Counted from the first letter of the stretch, positions 8,271 to 20,572 are shown. The stretch is 64,000 bases of DNA from a bacterium (GCA_030431515.1 JAUIIX010000006.1:1-64000), one strand, 5' to 3'. Notes: a model not told the origin generated them from the sequence alone. Numbers and translations are program-made.

Positions 8271-10358
8271 TTAATCTTTTTTACTTTCTTGGTATGCTTT
8301 GATAATCTCGTCTTGAACACTTTTAGGAACTTGGCTATATTTCAAAAATTCCATTGAAAATTCACCTTTACCTTGAGTTGCAGAACGAATATCAGTAGAG
8401 TAACCAAACATTTCTTTCAAAGGAACTTCACAATCAACTACTACATAATTATTTTCAATTGCAGTATTAACGATGATACCTCTTCTTTGATTTAGTTGAC
8501 CAATTACTACACCTTGGAATTCTTCTGGTGCAGAAACTTCTAATTTCATTATTGGTTCTAAGATTACTGGACTAGCTTTAACAAGAGCTTCTCTAACTGC
8601 AGCTTTTGCGGCAAGTTTAAATGCCATATCTGATGAGTCAACAGAGTGAGTTGAACCATCATTAATTTCAGCTTTAACACCTACTACTGGTTGGTCAATT
8701 AACACACCACTTTGTAACTGCTCTTGGAATCCTTTATCAACAGCAGGTATATATTCACGAGGAATAGAACCACCAACGATTTTATTAGAGAATTCATAGT
8801 TAACACCAGTTTCCAATGGAATTGGCTCGAAATAACCAGCAACACGACCAAATTGTCCAGATCCACCAGATTGTTTTTTGTGAGTATAATCAAAGTCAAC
8901 TCTTTTATTAATTGCTTCTCTATACGCTACTTTTGGTTCACCAACTACAACTTCTGTGTTATACTCTCTTTTGATTCTCTCTACATAAATCTCTAAGTGA
9001 AGCTCACCCATTCCTTTGATAATAGTATCACCAGTTTCTTCATCTCTTGATACTCTTAAAGTAGGATCTTCTTTCTGGAATCTATTTAATGCTTTAGAGA
9101 AATTAACTTGACCAGATTTATCTTTAGGAGCAACAGTTAATTCGATTACAGGAGTAGGAACAAACATTGTTTCCATTGTGTATTTTTTAGTTCCGTCTGT
9201 GAATGTATCACCAGAAGAACAATCAATACCAAATGTAGCAACAATATCACCTGGACCTGCTTCTTCAATATCTTGCATCTCGTTAGCGTGCATACGAACT
9301 AAACGAGGAACTTTATATTTTTTATCATTTGATGAATTATGGATAAAATCACCTTTAGTAACTTTACCTTGGTAAATTCTCATATAAGTTAACTGTCCAT
9401 ATTTACCATCTTCAAGTTTGAATGCTAGTAATACAGGAGTTTTATTAGGATCATTTGTTAAATGTACTTCTTCTTCATCGTTATTAGCATCTAATGCATG
9501 ATAATCCATATCTTCTGGAGAAGGTAAGTAATCAACAACACCATCAAGTAATAATTGAACACCTTTATTTTTAATTGCAGTACCAACAAAAACAGGAACT
9601 AATTCTAAAGCAATTACAGCTTTTCTAATTACCGGTTTCAATTCTGCTGCAGTAACTTCTTCTTCCATAAGGAATTTTTCCGCTATTGCATCATCAAAAT
9701 CAGATACTTTTTCAACTAATAAATTTCTTCTTTCTTTTGCTTCTGCTAAAAATTCAGCAGGGATTTCTGTTCTACGGATATCAACACCTTGATCACCATC
9801 GAAATACACTGCTTCCATATTTAATAAATCGATAACACCTGCTAATTTTTCTTCTAAGCCCATTGGCATAGTAAACATAACTGGGTTTAAAGCTAATTTT
9901 TCTCTCAGTTGAGTTATAACTTTATCTGGGTTCGCTCCAGATCTATCAGATTTATTGATAAATGCTAAACGAGGAACTTTGTATCTTTTCATTTGTCTAT
10001 CTACAGTTATCGACTGAGATTGAACTCCTGAAACTGCACAAAGTACTAGTACAGCACCATCTAATACTCTTAATGCTCTTTCCACTTCTACTGTAAAGTC
10101 GATGTGACCTGGAGTATCGATAATATTAATACTGTTTTCACCCCAAGTAGCATAAGTTGCTGCAGATTGGATTGTGATACCTTTTTCTCTTTCTAAATCC
10201 ATCGAATCCATTGTAGGACCAGAACCATCTTTAGAACGAACTTCAGTAATTTTATGAATTTTACCAGTATAAAATAAAATTCTCTCTGTTAGAGTTGTTT
10301 TACCAGAATCGATGTGAGCAGCGATCCCAATATTTCTTAATTTGCTTATATTTGTCAT
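8271..10358 (-). CDS. fusA: Translation elongation factor G
   Basis: This is the GTPase that drives ribosomal translocation. At 695 aa it has full family length. The G-domain signatures are present in order: [14 protein letters not shown] (P-loop), [14 protein letters not shown] (switch I), DTPGHIDF (G3) and NKSD (G4). Domains II-V follow, including VAYREAI and the C-terminal [14 protein letters not shown] loop region. The canonical AHIDAGKTT reads AHIDSGKTT, as in the EF-G II/mitochondrial-like branch, and the genome may hold a second fusA outside this window. It is monocistronic with a clear promoter at 10425-10456 and terminator at 8219. Confidence 0.96.
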   Translation of the reverse strand: MTNISKLRNIGIAAHIDSGKTTLTERILFYTGKIHKITEVRSKDGSGPTMDSMDLEREKGITIQSAATYATWGENSINIIDTPGHIDFTVEVERALRVLDGAVLVLCAVSGVQSQSITVDRQMKRYKVPRLAFINKSDRSGANPDKVITQLREKLALNPVMFTMPMGLEEKLAGVIDLLNMEAVYFDGDQGVDIRRTEIPAEFLAEAKERRNLLVEKVSDFDDAIAEKFLMEEEVTAAELKPVIRKAVIALELVPVFVGTAIKNKGVQLLLDGVVDYLPSPEDMDYHALDANNDEEEVHLTNDPNKTPVLLAFKLEDGKYGQLTYMRIYQGKVTKGDFIHNSSNDKKYKVPRLVRMHANEMQDIEEAGPGDIVATFGIDCSSGDTFTDGTKKYTMETMFVPTPVIELTVAPKDKSGQVNFSKALNRFQKEDPTLRVSRDEETGDTIIKGMGELHLEIYVERIKREYNTEVVVGEPKVAYREAINKRVDFDYTHKKQSGGSGQFGRVAGYFEPIPLETGVNYEFSNKIVGGSIPREYIPAVDKGFQEQLQSGVLIDQPVVGVKAEINDGSTHSVDSSDMAFKLAAKAAVREALVKASPVILEPIMKLEVSAPEEFQGVVIGQLNQRRGIIVNTAIENNYVVVDCEVPLKEMFGYSTDIRSATQGKGEFSMEFLKYSQVPKSVQDEIIKAYQESKKD

Positions 10359-10424
10359 ATTAAAGCCAATACCTTAATTTATTAAATAGTTATTTTCTTT
10401 TTTAAAATTTTCCATTAAAGATTA

Positions 10425-10456
10425 CAAAATTATGAATGTTATTTGAATAAACCAAA
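10425..10456 (-). promoter_or_regulatory. Bacteroidota-type promoter of fusA
   Basis: On the minus strand this reads TTTG, 20 bp, TAATTTTG, an exact match to the TTTG-N19/21-TAnnTTTG promoter used by Bacteroidota primary sigma factors. It lies about 70 bp upstream of the fusA ATG. Confidence 0.8.
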
Positions 10457-10813
10457 GAAAATATTTAATATTGTTGATTTTATTGAATTTATTAAGCAAA
10501 TTTATTTTTATAATTAAAAAAATTTCTCACTTTACTTTGTAATGTTAATTCAACTTACTTTTAATAAGATTTTTACTTTTCTTTAATATTATAACTTATT
10601 GAATATAATTTTCATTAATTTTTTTAACACATTTAATTCCTTTTTGAAATTGTAGAATAACATGTGAATTTATATGTTAATTCGATTATGATTTTCTTTA
10701 AACTGCTCTGAAGTATTGACAAACTACAATAAAATGATGGCTTTACGAATTAATTATTTGTTAATGAAAGTTGGTACTTTCTTGCTTCATCGTTTCACAT
10801 TGAATCAAAAAAA
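10457..10813. other. Intergenic AT-rich stretch
   Basis: About 360 bp between the fusA promoter and the terminator of the M24 gene. I see no reading frame, repeat or RNA-like structure. Confidence 0.6.
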
Positions 10814-10838
10814 AAATCCGAAAGTTTATTTCGGATTT
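10814..10838 (-). terminator. Terminator of the M24-like gene
   Basis: The hairpin AAATCCGAAA-GTTTA-TTTCGGATTT is followed on the minus strand by a U-run (the plus strand A-run at 10807-10816). It is 17 bp past the stop of the M24-family gene. Confidence 0.85.
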
Positions 10839-10854
10839 AATTTTATTTACTAAT

Positions 10855-11976
10855 TTAAATTACTTCTAATTTATCTGGTGGGAAGGTAATTTGCATCACA
10901 CTATCTTTAAATACTTTAGCAGTATCTTTTATTCTCATACCAAATTTATTAGGAATATAAATACCTGGTTCGATTGCCATTACACAACCTTCTGGTACTA
11001 TATCTTCAGATCTTGAATTGATATATGGTTTTTCATTATAAGTAATACCAACACCATGACCTAAGTTAGTTTTGAAGTATTGTCCGTAACCACCTTCGTT
11101 TATTACTTTTCTAGCATAAGTTTCTAAAACTTTACCAACGATACCTTGTCTTAAATTTTTGAAGGTAGCATTTTGTGCTTCTATCAACATACGATATATT
11201 TTCTCTTGTTCTGGAGTAGCTTTTCCTACTGCTAATGTTCTACTTAGTGTTGATGCAAATCCATTGACAGTACATCCAAACTCTAACAATAATAAATCAC
11301 CTTTTTTGATTTTTCTCATAGTCGGGTGTAAGTGTGCCATTGCAGTATTAGATCCACTTGTACATATAATGTGGAAAGGAACACCCTCAGAGCCAAGTTG
11401 TCTTGCTTTATATGCTATTTGATTAGTGATATCCCATTCAGTCATACCAGGTTTTATCACGCCTTTAATGTAATCATATACATCTTCGCACATTTTACAA
11501 GCATCTTTAATAGACTGCAATTCTTCATCATCTTTAGGCATAGTAAAAGGTTCGATTTCACCTGGAGTTGGTTTGAATTTTAAAGGTCTAACCATATTTC
11601 TAATTTCAACAGCTTCAGAGTAATACATTTTATCAGCTTCGAAACCGATAGTTTTTACTTTTGGACCTAAAATTCTATCTTCGGATACTAATTTCCATAC
11701 TTCCCTTGTAATATGAATTTTCATATTTTTAATGGGGAATAATTCACCTTTTAATTGATATTCATATCGATCATCAGTAACAAAATGAATTTCATTAGGA
11801 AGAATAAATAAAAATGCAGAACTTCCAGAAAAATTAGTTAGGTACCTAATATTAGGTAAATAAGTTAAAGCAAACCCATCTAATTTTAAATCTTCGATTG
11901 CAAATCTTATTTGCTGCAATCTCTTATCAATTATTTTTGGATAGGAAGTTGGGGGATCTCTATGTAATTTATCCAT
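10855..11976 (-). CDS. M24 (Xaa-Pro aminopeptidase-fold) protein, metal ligands lost
   Basis: The 373-aa protein has the creatinase-type N-terminal domain (residues about 15-140) and a C-terminal pita-bread domain, as in Xaa-Pro dipeptidases. Family landmarks are present: GHGVGITYNE, AIEPGIYIPNKFGMRIKD. Three of the five metal ligands of catalytic M24 enzymes are changed. The first Asp is Glu (LLEFGC), the second Asp is Thr (GFASTLSRT for GY.-DITRT) and the last Glu is Lys (RIKDT for RIEDT). The His and the other Glu remain. It is therefore unlikely to be a normal dimetal aminopeptidase. It could be a metal-independent hydrolase like creatinase, or a non-enzymatic binding protein. It lies 26 bp after guaB on the same strand, so co-transcription is likely. 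Confidence 0.85.
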   Translation of the reverse strand: MDKLHRDPPTSYPKIIDKRLQQIRFAIEDLKLDGFALTYLPNIRYLTNFSGSSAFLFILPNEIHFVTDDRYEYQLKGELFPIKNMKIHITREVWKLVSEDRILGPKVKTIGFEADKMYYSEAVEIRNMVRPLKFKPTPGEIEPFTMPKDDEELQSIKDACKMCEDVYDYIKGVIKPGMTEWDITNQIAYKARQLGSEGVPFHIICTSGSNTAMAHLHPTMRKIKKGDLLLLEFGCTVNGFASTLSRTLAVGKATPEQEKIYRMLIEAQNATFKNLRQGIVGKVLETYARKVINEGGYGQYFKTNLGHGVGITYNEKPYINSRSEDIVPEGCVMAIEPGIYIPNKFGMRIKDTAKVFKDSVMQITFPPDKLEVI

Positions 11977-12002
11977 ACTTTTTTTAACTCTTAAATTGAT
12001 TA

Positions 12003-13490
<1,488 letters not shown>

Positions 13491-13495
13491 TTAAT

Positions 13496-13523
13496 AAGGG
13501 TTAGAATTTTAAACTCTAACCCT
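13496..13523. other. Hairpin between atpC and guaB
   Basis: AGGGTTAGA-ATTTTAAAC-TCTAACCCT is a strong stem, but the T-run is on the wrong side for minus-strand termination (it would give an A-run in the atpDC transcript). It may be an RNA-processing or partial-attenuation structure between atpDC and guaB. Confidence 0.5.
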
Positions 13524-13532
13524 ATTTGAACT

Positions 13533-13790
13533 TTATAATTCTTGGGCAGATTCGACTAATACAGAAACTATATTATTATTAATTTCAGCGAATCCTGTTG
13601 AACTTTGAAATATCATTTCTTTTCCACTAATATCTATTTTGATTTTTCCTTCATCAAGACTAGATACTATAGGTGCGTGATCTTTCAACACTTGAAACGG
13701 AGCTTTTGTACCAGGCAATGAAATTGAATCTGCACTACCTTTGAAAATAACTTCCGCTGGTGTTATTATTTCTATGTTTAAATCAGCCAT
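13533..13790 (-). CDS. atpC: ATP synthase F1 epsilon subunit
   Basis: This is the central-stalk subunit of F1, coupling and regulating rotation. At 85 aa it holds only the N-terminal beta-sandwich domain (LNIEIITPAEVIFKG, LPGTKAPFQVLKDHAPIVSSL). The C-terminal helical hairpin that inhibits ATP hydrolysis in E. coli is missing. Short epsilon subunits of this kind are known in Bacteroidota/Chlorobi. It follows atpD by 2 bp. Confidence 0.95.
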   Translation of the reverse strand: MADLNIEIITPAEVIFKGSADSISLPGTKAPFQVLKDHAPIVSSLDEGKIKIDISGKEMIFQSSTGFAEINNNIVSVLVESAQEL

Positions 13791-13792
13791 TA

Positions 13793-15211
<1,419 letters not shown>

Positions 15212-15246
15212 CTATATTTTTTTGGATTTTGTTTAAAATAATTCCA

Positions 15247-15277
15247 CAAAATTAACTAATTATTATAGAATAACAAA
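15247..15277 (-). promoter_or_regulatory. Bacteroidota-type promoter of atpDC
   Basis: The minus strand reads TTTG, 19 bp, TAATTTTG, about 45 bp upstream of the atpD ATG. The -7 octamer is identical to that of the fusA and tRNA-His promoters. Confidence 0.8.
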
Positions 15278-15396
15278 AAAATTATTTTTTTGTTCTAAAA
15301 TAATTCATAAATTGTAAGTTTTTTTAAAGATTTTTTATTTTAATTGTAAACTTCTTAAAATGATGTGTTTTTCTATATAAATATTACTTAATAGTA

Positions 15397-15966
15397 TTAA
15401 TTTATACCTTCTTTTTTAGACCATTCTTCCCAGCCAGCTGTATAAATAAATATATCTGTGAATTCAAATGCTTTCATTCTTTCAGCAACCATGTGGCTGA
15501 GGTCACAATTTCCGCCGTGGCAATAGATTATATAGATTTTATCTCTTGGGATTTGCTCTAAGATTATTTGCATAAATTCGGCTTCGTCTAAGTATGGAAA
15601 ACAAGACATTGCATTGCCTATTCTGTTTTCTTCATATTCTTCTACTGGGCGAGCATCTATTAATACTACTTCTGGGTCATTTAATTTTGCTTTTACTTGT
15701 TGATAAGATACTGATTTGAACTCATCATCACTAGAACTTATCTCATCTGAAGAAGATTCAGTAGATTTAGTAAGTAAAGAATCATCAGCAAAAGTTTCGG
15801 GCTGTGGGAACCAAGTAATTCCTTTAGGGTTAAAATAGTTAAATAACACTGCTAAAAATACAGATATTGATAAAATTACTAAAATATTTTTTGTTGATAC
15901 TTTAGTTTTCTTATTTTTAGGGTAATGATCAGTATCATATACTATTACATCTTTATTATCTACCAT
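15397..15966 (-). CDS. Membrane-anchored rhodanese-domain protein
   Basis: The 189-aa protein has an N-terminal cytoplasmic segment, one membrane helix around residues 27-44 (ILVILSISVFLAVLF) and a serine/acid-rich linker. A C-terminal rhodanese fold spans about residues 90-185 (VLIDARPVEEYEENRIGNAM). The active loop YCHGGNCDLS supplies the catalytic Cys for persulfide chemistry. The orientation puts the rhodanese domain outside the cytoplasm. It overlaps the upstream J-domain gene by 7 bp, so the two are translationally coupled. The physiological sulfur acceptor is unknown. Confidence 0.85.
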   Translation of the reverse strand: MVDNKDVIVYDTDHYPKNKKTKVSTKNILVILSISVFLAVLFNYFNPKGITWFPQPETFADDSLLTKSTESSSDEISSSDDEFKSVSYQQVKAKLNDPEVVLIDARPVEEYEENRIGNAMSCFPYLDEAEFMQIILEQIPRDKIYIIYCHGGNCDLSHMVAERMKAFEFTDIFIYTAGWEEWSKKEGIN

Positions 15967-16352
15967 TGTTTTTCTTTTTTAATTTGTTGATATGCTAAAT
16001 TAATATCTTTAGTTTTTAAAATTGCAAGATCCTGAAGTTCTTTTCCAAGATTTGCTACTTTATCTGGATGATATTGTTTTAATAAATTTTTATATGCACT
16101 ACTAACTTCTTCTTTAGTAGAATTAATATTAACACCTAAAGTCTCATAAATGCTTTTATTTGTTGCTTTAAATGAAGATTTAGTAGAATTATTTTGATTA
16201 GATTTAGATTTTTCTTCTTTTTTCTTATCTAATTCATCAATAATTCTCTTAAGTTCTTCGTCTTCATCATCTATAATACTAAAGTCAGCGAATTTACTAT
16301 CGTTGACATAAGAAGAAGATATATTTTTTATTCTATCAAATATTTGTCCCAT
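15960..16352 (-). CDS. Small protein with C-terminal J domain
   Basis: The 130-aa protein has a charged, Lys/Glu/Asp-rich N-terminal half and a J domain at residues about 65-127 (YETLGVNINSTKEEVSSAYKN, then the HPD motif in KQYHPDKVANLG). J domains stimulate DnaK ATPase. There is no Gly/Phe or zinc-finger region, so this is a type III J protein and probably recruits DnaK to a specific client. Overlap with the membrane rhodanese suggests that protein, or its complex, as the client. Confidence 0.85.
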   Translation of the reverse strand: MGQIFDRIKNISSSYVNDSKFADFSIIDDEDEELKRIIDELDKKKEEKSKSNQNNSTKSSFKATNKSIYETLGVNINSTKEEVSSAYKNLLKQYHPDKVANLGKELQDLAILKTKDINLAYQQIKKEKQW

Positions 16353-16432
16353 AGAGGATAAATACGGACAATGATAAAAATTGTTTTAAAAATATATTTA
16401 AGATTTTTTAAATAGTGTCGATAAGTAGAATT

Positions 16433-17200
16433 ATGAGATTAATTGTAGTCATATTATTTATATTTTCGCTTAATTTAGCACATTCAAGTTCTGTTTATAA
16501 TATCAGAGTGAATAATGCTAAATTTAGTGTAAAAGCTCTAAATCATTATAACAATGATCTAATTTCTATTAATCAAATATCAAAACATATTCTTCCAAAT
16601 TCAAAAGTATTTAAAAAAGAAAATACAATAGAAGCACAAGATTACAAAATTACATTCACACCAGGTGCAATATATATTGTTAAAGAAAACTGGCTTGGAA
16701 AAAGAGTAGCACAACTTGACTTACCAGTTATGCAAATGAAAAATAACATATACTTTCCATTAAAATCATTTTTATACTCACTTGACACATTAGATATTTA
16801 TAATGTATTAGAAGGAGATGATAGTAAACATTATCTATTAGCAAATAATGATTTCAGCGGTTTAGGAAATTTTACTAAACTACAATCATTAGATGATTTG
16901 CTTGATGAGTCAAAAAAATCAATAAGAAATGAAGACCCAATCCAACTGATATTTACTAATAAAGATGGAAAAAAAATGGGAGTTAGGACTAACAATCCAT
17001 ATAGAAAATCATTTGAATCTATTTCTAATAAACTATATAAATCATTAGATTTACTTAAACCAGAAGAATTTAAAGCAAGTCCAAAAATAGAAGAATTACC
17101 TATTATAACACCTCCAAATGATACATCAACTCAATACAATCTACCCGAAGGTCTAATTCGTAGAGAGTTAGAAGAAGTAAAAATTAATCCTAAAAAATAA
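16433..17200 (+). CDS. Secreted protein with copper-amine-oxidase-N-like domain
   Basis: No family is firmly recognised. A signal peptide (MRLIVVILFIFSLNLAHSSS) begins at the ATG at 16433, preferred over the GTG at 16415 because it gives a compact signal sequence. The region around residues 25-140 has the strand pattern and NNIYFPLKSFLYSLD motif typical of copper amine oxidase N-terminal-like domains. These often sit in front of cell-wall amidases, but no amidase domain follows. The C-terminal 100 residues are polar and proline-rich (EELPIITPPND). It is divergent from the J-domain gene. A periplasmic or cell-wall role is inferred. Confidence 0.6.
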   Translation: MRLIVVILFIFSLNLAHSSSVYNIRVNNAKFSVKALNHYNNDLISINQISKHILPNSKVFKKENTIEAQDYKITFTPGAIYIVKENWLGKRVAQLDLPVMQMKNNIYFPLKSFLYSLDTLDIYNVLEGDDSKHYLLANNDFSGLGNFTKLQSLDDLLDESKKSIRNEDPIQLIFTNKDGKKMGVRTNNPYRKSFESISNKLYKSLDLLKPEEFKASPKIEELPIITPPNDTSTQYNLPEGLIRRELEEVKINPKK

Positions 17201-17218
17201 TTTTAATAAATTTCGCCC

Positions 17219-17400
17219 TTGTCATTCAAATCAAAGCGAATAATCAAGTAAAAAAAAGTAGTGAACGCAAATTTGCGTTCACTATAAATAGTTCACTTCA
17301 AATAGTTGTTTCTTTAAAAACACTACATCATTCAGAGCGAAGCGTGGAATCCATAAAAAAACTCTTCGTCATGCTGAGGCGAAGCCGAAAAATCTCCCAG
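17219..17400. repeat. Cluster of dispersed GTCATTCAGAGCGAAGCG-type repeats
   Basis: Three related units occur here: GTCATTCAAATCAAAGCGAA at 17220, CATCATTCAGAGCGAAGCG at 17329 and CGTCATGCTGAGGCGAAGCC at 17368. This is the widespread intergenic unit whose spurious translation gives SERSEES-like peptides. A copy of the 28-bp palindrome lies between the first two. Confidence 0.75.
17258..17284. repeat. Dispersed 28-bp palindrome, copy 3
   Basis: GTAGTGAACGCAAATTTGCG... is present with a perfect inner palindrome; only the last base of the right arm differs. It is about 60 bp after the secreted-protein gene. Confidence 0.88.
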
Positions 17401-17441
17401 AAATGAAAGCCATAATATTAAAATCAGCTCTTTGAAAAAAA

Positions 17442-17467
17442 AAAAGCAAGGTGAAAACCTTGCTTTT
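17442..17467 (-). terminator. Terminator of tRNA-His
   Basis: The hairpin AAAAGCAAGGT-GAAA-ACCTTGCTTTT continues on the minus strand into a long U-run. It lies 14 bp past the tRNA 3' end. Confidence 0.9.
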
Positions 17468-17480
17468 ACTTGAAATATAT

Positions 17481-17557
17481 TGGGGCGAAAGACGGGGCTT
17501 GAACCCGCGACGTTCAGATCCACAAACTGATGCTCTACCGACTGAGCTACTTCCGCC
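17481..17557 (-). tRNA. tRNA-His (anticodon GTG)
   Basis: The minus strand folds as a cloverleaf. The acceptor GCGGAAG pairs with CTTTCGC, the D-arm is AGCTC...GAGC, the anticodon loop has GTG at 17523-17521, and the T-arm is GCGGGTTCAAGCCCCGT. The extra 5' G and discriminator C are both hallmarks of tRNA-His, and CCA is encoded. The ORF-track entry 17332..17559 is a spurious translation of this gene. Confidence 0.96.
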
Positions 17558-17569
17558 ATAATTATTTTA

Positions 17570-17600
17570 CAAAATTAACAGTTTTATTTTTAATTACAAA
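17570..17600 (-). promoter_or_regulatory. Bacteroidota-type promoter of tRNA-His
   Basis: The minus strand reads TTTG, 19 bp, TAATTTTG, ending 13 bp upstream of the mature tRNA 5' end. Transcription would start only a few bases before the tRNA. Confidence 0.82.
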
Positions 17601-17700
17601 ATATTTTTTCGATTTTTGCAATCTATTTTTCACAATTTTATAGAATATTTGTTTTATCTCCATATTTTCCTTAATTTAGTAGATAAAATAAATTCAAATT

Positions 17701-18435
17701 ATGGCACAACAATTTTTAGTATTTGATATTGAAACCACAGCAAACAATTGGGATTCTTTTTCTGATTCTCAACAAGAATATTTGCTCCGTGGACTTAAAA
17801 GCGATGAAGAAATAGAAAAAAGAAAATGGGAATTGGCTCTAACTCCATTTACAGGGAGTGTTGTTTGTATTGGTATGATGCTAATTCACAAAAATGACCA
17901 GAATGAATGGGAAGTGATTAATAGAGCAGCTTTTTCTACTAAGCAAAATTATGATGGTGATGAAAGATTAGAGTCAACTCTTCCAAATGGTGATAAATTA
18001 TATATTGGCACTGAAGAAAAGATTATTGAAGACTTTTGGAAGATTTTAAATAAATATCCAACCTCTCAATTAGTTTCTTTTAATGGACGTAATTTTGATT
18101 GTCCTTTTTTGATGTTAAGGTCTGCTGTTTACAAGATTCGCCCATCTCGTAATATTATGTCTGGTACTAAGTTTAATTATCATTCACATATAGATTTAGC
18201 TGATGAATTAACTTTTTTTGCTGGATTTGGATTTGGTGCTACTAAAAGATTTAATTTTGATTTTTATGCAAGGGCTTTTGGTATTACTTCGCCAAAGTCT
18301 GAAGGTGTTGATGGCTCTATGGTTAGTGAATTATATTATGATGATCAAGTAGAAGTAATTGCAGAATATTGCTTGCGTGATGTAACTGCAACATGGGAAT
18401 TATTTAAAATTTGGAATAACTATTTAAGGTTTTAA
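17701..18435 (+). CDS. Predicted 3'-5' exonuclease (PolB-like DnaQ fold)
   Basis: This is a 244-aa stand-alone exonuclease resembling the proofreading domain of family B DNA polymerases. The three acidic motifs are visible: FDIET at residues 8-12 (Exo I), SFNGRNFDCPFL (Exo II) and YCLRDVTATWELF (Exo III, with the Asp). It ends 4 bp before recQ, which indicates co-transcription and a shared role in DNA repair or resection. The exact substrate is not known. Confidence 0.88.
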   Translation: MAQQFLVFDIETTANNWDSFSDSQQEYLLRGLKSDEEIEKRKWELALTPFTGSVVCIGMMLIHKNDQNEWEVINRAAFSTKQNYDGDERLESTLPNGDKLYIGTEEKIIEDFWKILNKYPTSQLVSFNGRNFDCPFLMLRSAVYKIRPSRNIMSGTKFNYHSHIDLADELTFFAGFGFGATKRFNFDFYARAFGITSPKSEGVDGSMVSELYYDDQVEVIAEYCLRDVTATWELFKIWNNYLRF

Positions 18436-18439
18436 TTTT

Positions 18440-20572
18440 ATGAGCGTAAAAGCTAAAAGCATTTTAAGAAATAAATTTGGATATAATGAATTCAGAGATT
18501 TGCAACAAGATATTATTAATAATGTCTTGAAAAAGAAAGATACTCTTGTTATTATGCCAACTGGTGGTGGTAAATCTTTATGTTATCAAATACCAGCATT
18601 AATTTTTGAGGGGTTAACTGTTGTTATTTCTCCTTTGATTTCACTTATGAAAGATCAAGTGGAGCAATTGAAAGAGTTAAATGTAGATGCATTATTTTTA
18701 AACTCAACCTTAAAAAAGAAAGATTATAAGAAAAATGTAGATTTGGTAAGGGAAAACAAAGTTAAATTGCTTTATGTAGCACCTGAGACCTTCATGACTG
18801 ATGCTACTCAAGAAATGTTATCACAGGTAAGGGTTGACTGTATTACTGTTGATGAAGCTCATTGCGTTTCTGAATGGGGACATGACTTCAGACCTGAGTA
18901 TATGAAAATAGCTACTACTCGTGATAGATATCCTGATGCAGTATTTTTAGCTTTAACAGCTACTGCTACTAATAAAGTACAAGAAGATATTGCTAATTCA
19001 TTAAAATTGATAGATTATACTAAATTTATTAGCAGTTTTGATAGAGATAATTTATTTTTAAAAGTGATTCCTAAGGTTGACCCAACAAGACAAACTTTAG
19101 ATTTCTTGAAGAAAAGAAGAAAGCAACCTGGGATTATCTATTGCTTCAAAAGAAAGCAAGTTGAGACTTTGTGTGAAGAACTAAATGCACATGGATATTT
19201 AGCAAGACCATATCACGCTGGATTGGCAGATAAAGATAGAGATCAAAGTCAGGAAATGTTCTTAAAAGATGAAGTACAAATTATAGTTGCTACTATTGCT
19301 TTTGGTATGGGTATTAATAAACCAAATGTTAGATTTGTAATTCACTATGATTTACCAAAATCAATTGAGTCTTACTATCAAGAAATTGGTAGAGCAGGTA
19401 GAGATGGGCTTAAATCTGATTGTTTGTTATTATTTAGTTATACAGATATTTCTAAATTCAAATATTTATTGAAACGAAAAGAAGAAAGCGAAAGACAAAT
19501 TGCTGAAAAACAAATCGACTCTTTAGTTGAATATTTAGAGTATCAAAATTGCAGAAGAATTCCTCTTCTAAAATACTTTGGAGAAGTTTACGAGAAAACT
19601 AAATGTGGTGATTTATGTGATAACTGTCTTGCCCAAATAACAGGTGAAGCAGATATTACTGAGTTTGTTTACAAGTATCTATATTGTGTTAAAGAACTTA
19701 ACGAAGAGCATGGTTTAGGATATGTAGCCAATGTTTTACGTGCTGTGAAAGATCCTAAAATATTAAAAAATAGACATGATGATTTAAAGTCTTACGGAAC
19801 TGGTAAGAATTTACAAAGAAATCAATGGGCTTTAGTAGCAAGACAATTAATTGATACAAGTTTTATGATTTGGGATCAGAAAAAAGATAGATTAGAATTA
19901 ACACCAAAAGGTACTTCTTATCTTAGTAAACAATATCAGATTACAGGTAAATTAGTTGATGAAGAAAAGAAAACAAGCGACAAAAGACCAAATATAACCG
20001 AATCAGATGTTTTTAATGTTTTAAACGATGTAAGAAAAGAATATGCTGAAATGCAAGGTATTCCATCTTATGCAGTTATACCAGAAGAAAGTCTTCACGA
20101 AATGGCAAGAACACTTCCAACTACTAAAGATGAGTTCTTAGATATAGAAGGTCTGACCGACTTTAAATACAAAAAGTATGGTGAGAAATTCTTAACTATG
20201 ATTGCCAAACTAAGTAAAGATAGTAAAAATGGTGGCGGGATTTCAGATAATGCTCCAGATAGTACTAAGTTTATGCAAATAGGTGAGAAGTACAATAAAG
20301 GTATGCCTATAAGAGAAATTTCCGATGAATTTGATATGAAATACACAGTAGTATTAGATAACTTATATCATTATATTCAATCTGGTGGTAAGTTACATAA
20401 AATTGATTGGTTAGCAAAAAGAATTCTTGGTAAAGAGATATTAGATAAAGTAACCGATGCTTATGATGCTTATGGTTGCAGTGATTTAGATAAAATCTAT
20501 AAAAAATTTAATGGTGAGATAATTTATGACCATTTAAAAATTATTAGACTTTACTATATGAATGAAATTTAA
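18440..20572 (+). CDS. recQ: ATP-dependent DNA helicase RecQ
   Basis: This is a 3'-5' DNA helicase for recombination and fork repair. At 710 aa it shows the full set of SF2 motifs: MPTGGGKSLCYQ (Walker A), TVDEAHCVSEWGHDFRP (DEAH plus the aromatic loop), ALTATAT (III), AFGMGINKPNVR (V) and YYQEIGRAGRDG (VI). The zinc-binding Cys cluster of the RecQ-C region follows (CRRIPLLKYFGE...CGDLCDNC), then a winged-helix and an HRDC-like region near residues 525-590. The C-terminus carries a further HTH-like segment (GMPIREISDEFDMKYTVVLDNLYHYIQSGG), which resembles the extra C-terminal domain of some Bacteroidota RecQ proteins. Confidence 0.95.
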   Translation: MSVKAKSILRNKFGYNEFRDLQQDIINNVLKKKDTLVIMPTGGGKSLCYQIPALIFEGLTVVISPLISLMKDQVEQLKELNVDALFLNSTLKKKDYKKNVDLVRENKVKLLYVAPETFMTDATQEMLSQVRVDCITVDEAHCVSEWGHDFRPEYMKIATTRDRYPDAVFLALTATATNKVQEDIANSLKLIDYTKFISSFDRDNLFLKVIPKVDPTRQTLDFLKKRRKQPGIIYCFKRKQVETLCEELNAHGYLARPYHAGLADKDRDQSQEMFLKDEVQIIVATIAFGMGINKPNVRFVIHYDLPKSIESYYQEIGRAGRDGLKSDCLLLFSYTDISKFKYLLKRKEESERQIAEKQIDSLVEYLEYQNCRRIPLLKYFGEVYEKTKCGDLCDNCLAQITGEADITEFVYKYLYCVKELNEEHGLGYVANVLRAVKDPKILKNRHDDLKSYGTGKNLQRNQWALVARQLIDTSFMIWDQKKDRLELTPKGTSYLSKQYQITGKLVDEEKKTSDKRPNITESDVFNVLNDVRKEYAEMQGIPSYAVIPEESLHEMARTLPTTKDEFLDIEGLTDFKYKKYGEKFLTMIAKLSKDSKNGGGISDNAPDSTKFMQIGEKYNKGMPIREISDEFDMKYTVVLDNLYHYIQSGGKLHKIDWLAKRILGKEILDKVTDAYDAYGCSDLDKIYKKFNGEIIYDHLKIIRLYYMNEI

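Noticed and set aside
8699-9375. Plus- and minus-strand ORFs inside fusA
   Set aside because: Shadow frames of a strongly conserved gene.
13496-13523. Transcription terminator between atpC and guaB
   Set aside because: The stem is good, but the T-run is on the wrong side for the minus-strand transcript; kept only as an unassigned hairpin.
17332-17559. 75-aa ORF on the minus strand (MAEVAQSVEH...)
   Set aside because: It is the reverse translation of tRNA-His plus its terminator; this peptide is a well-known annotation artefact.
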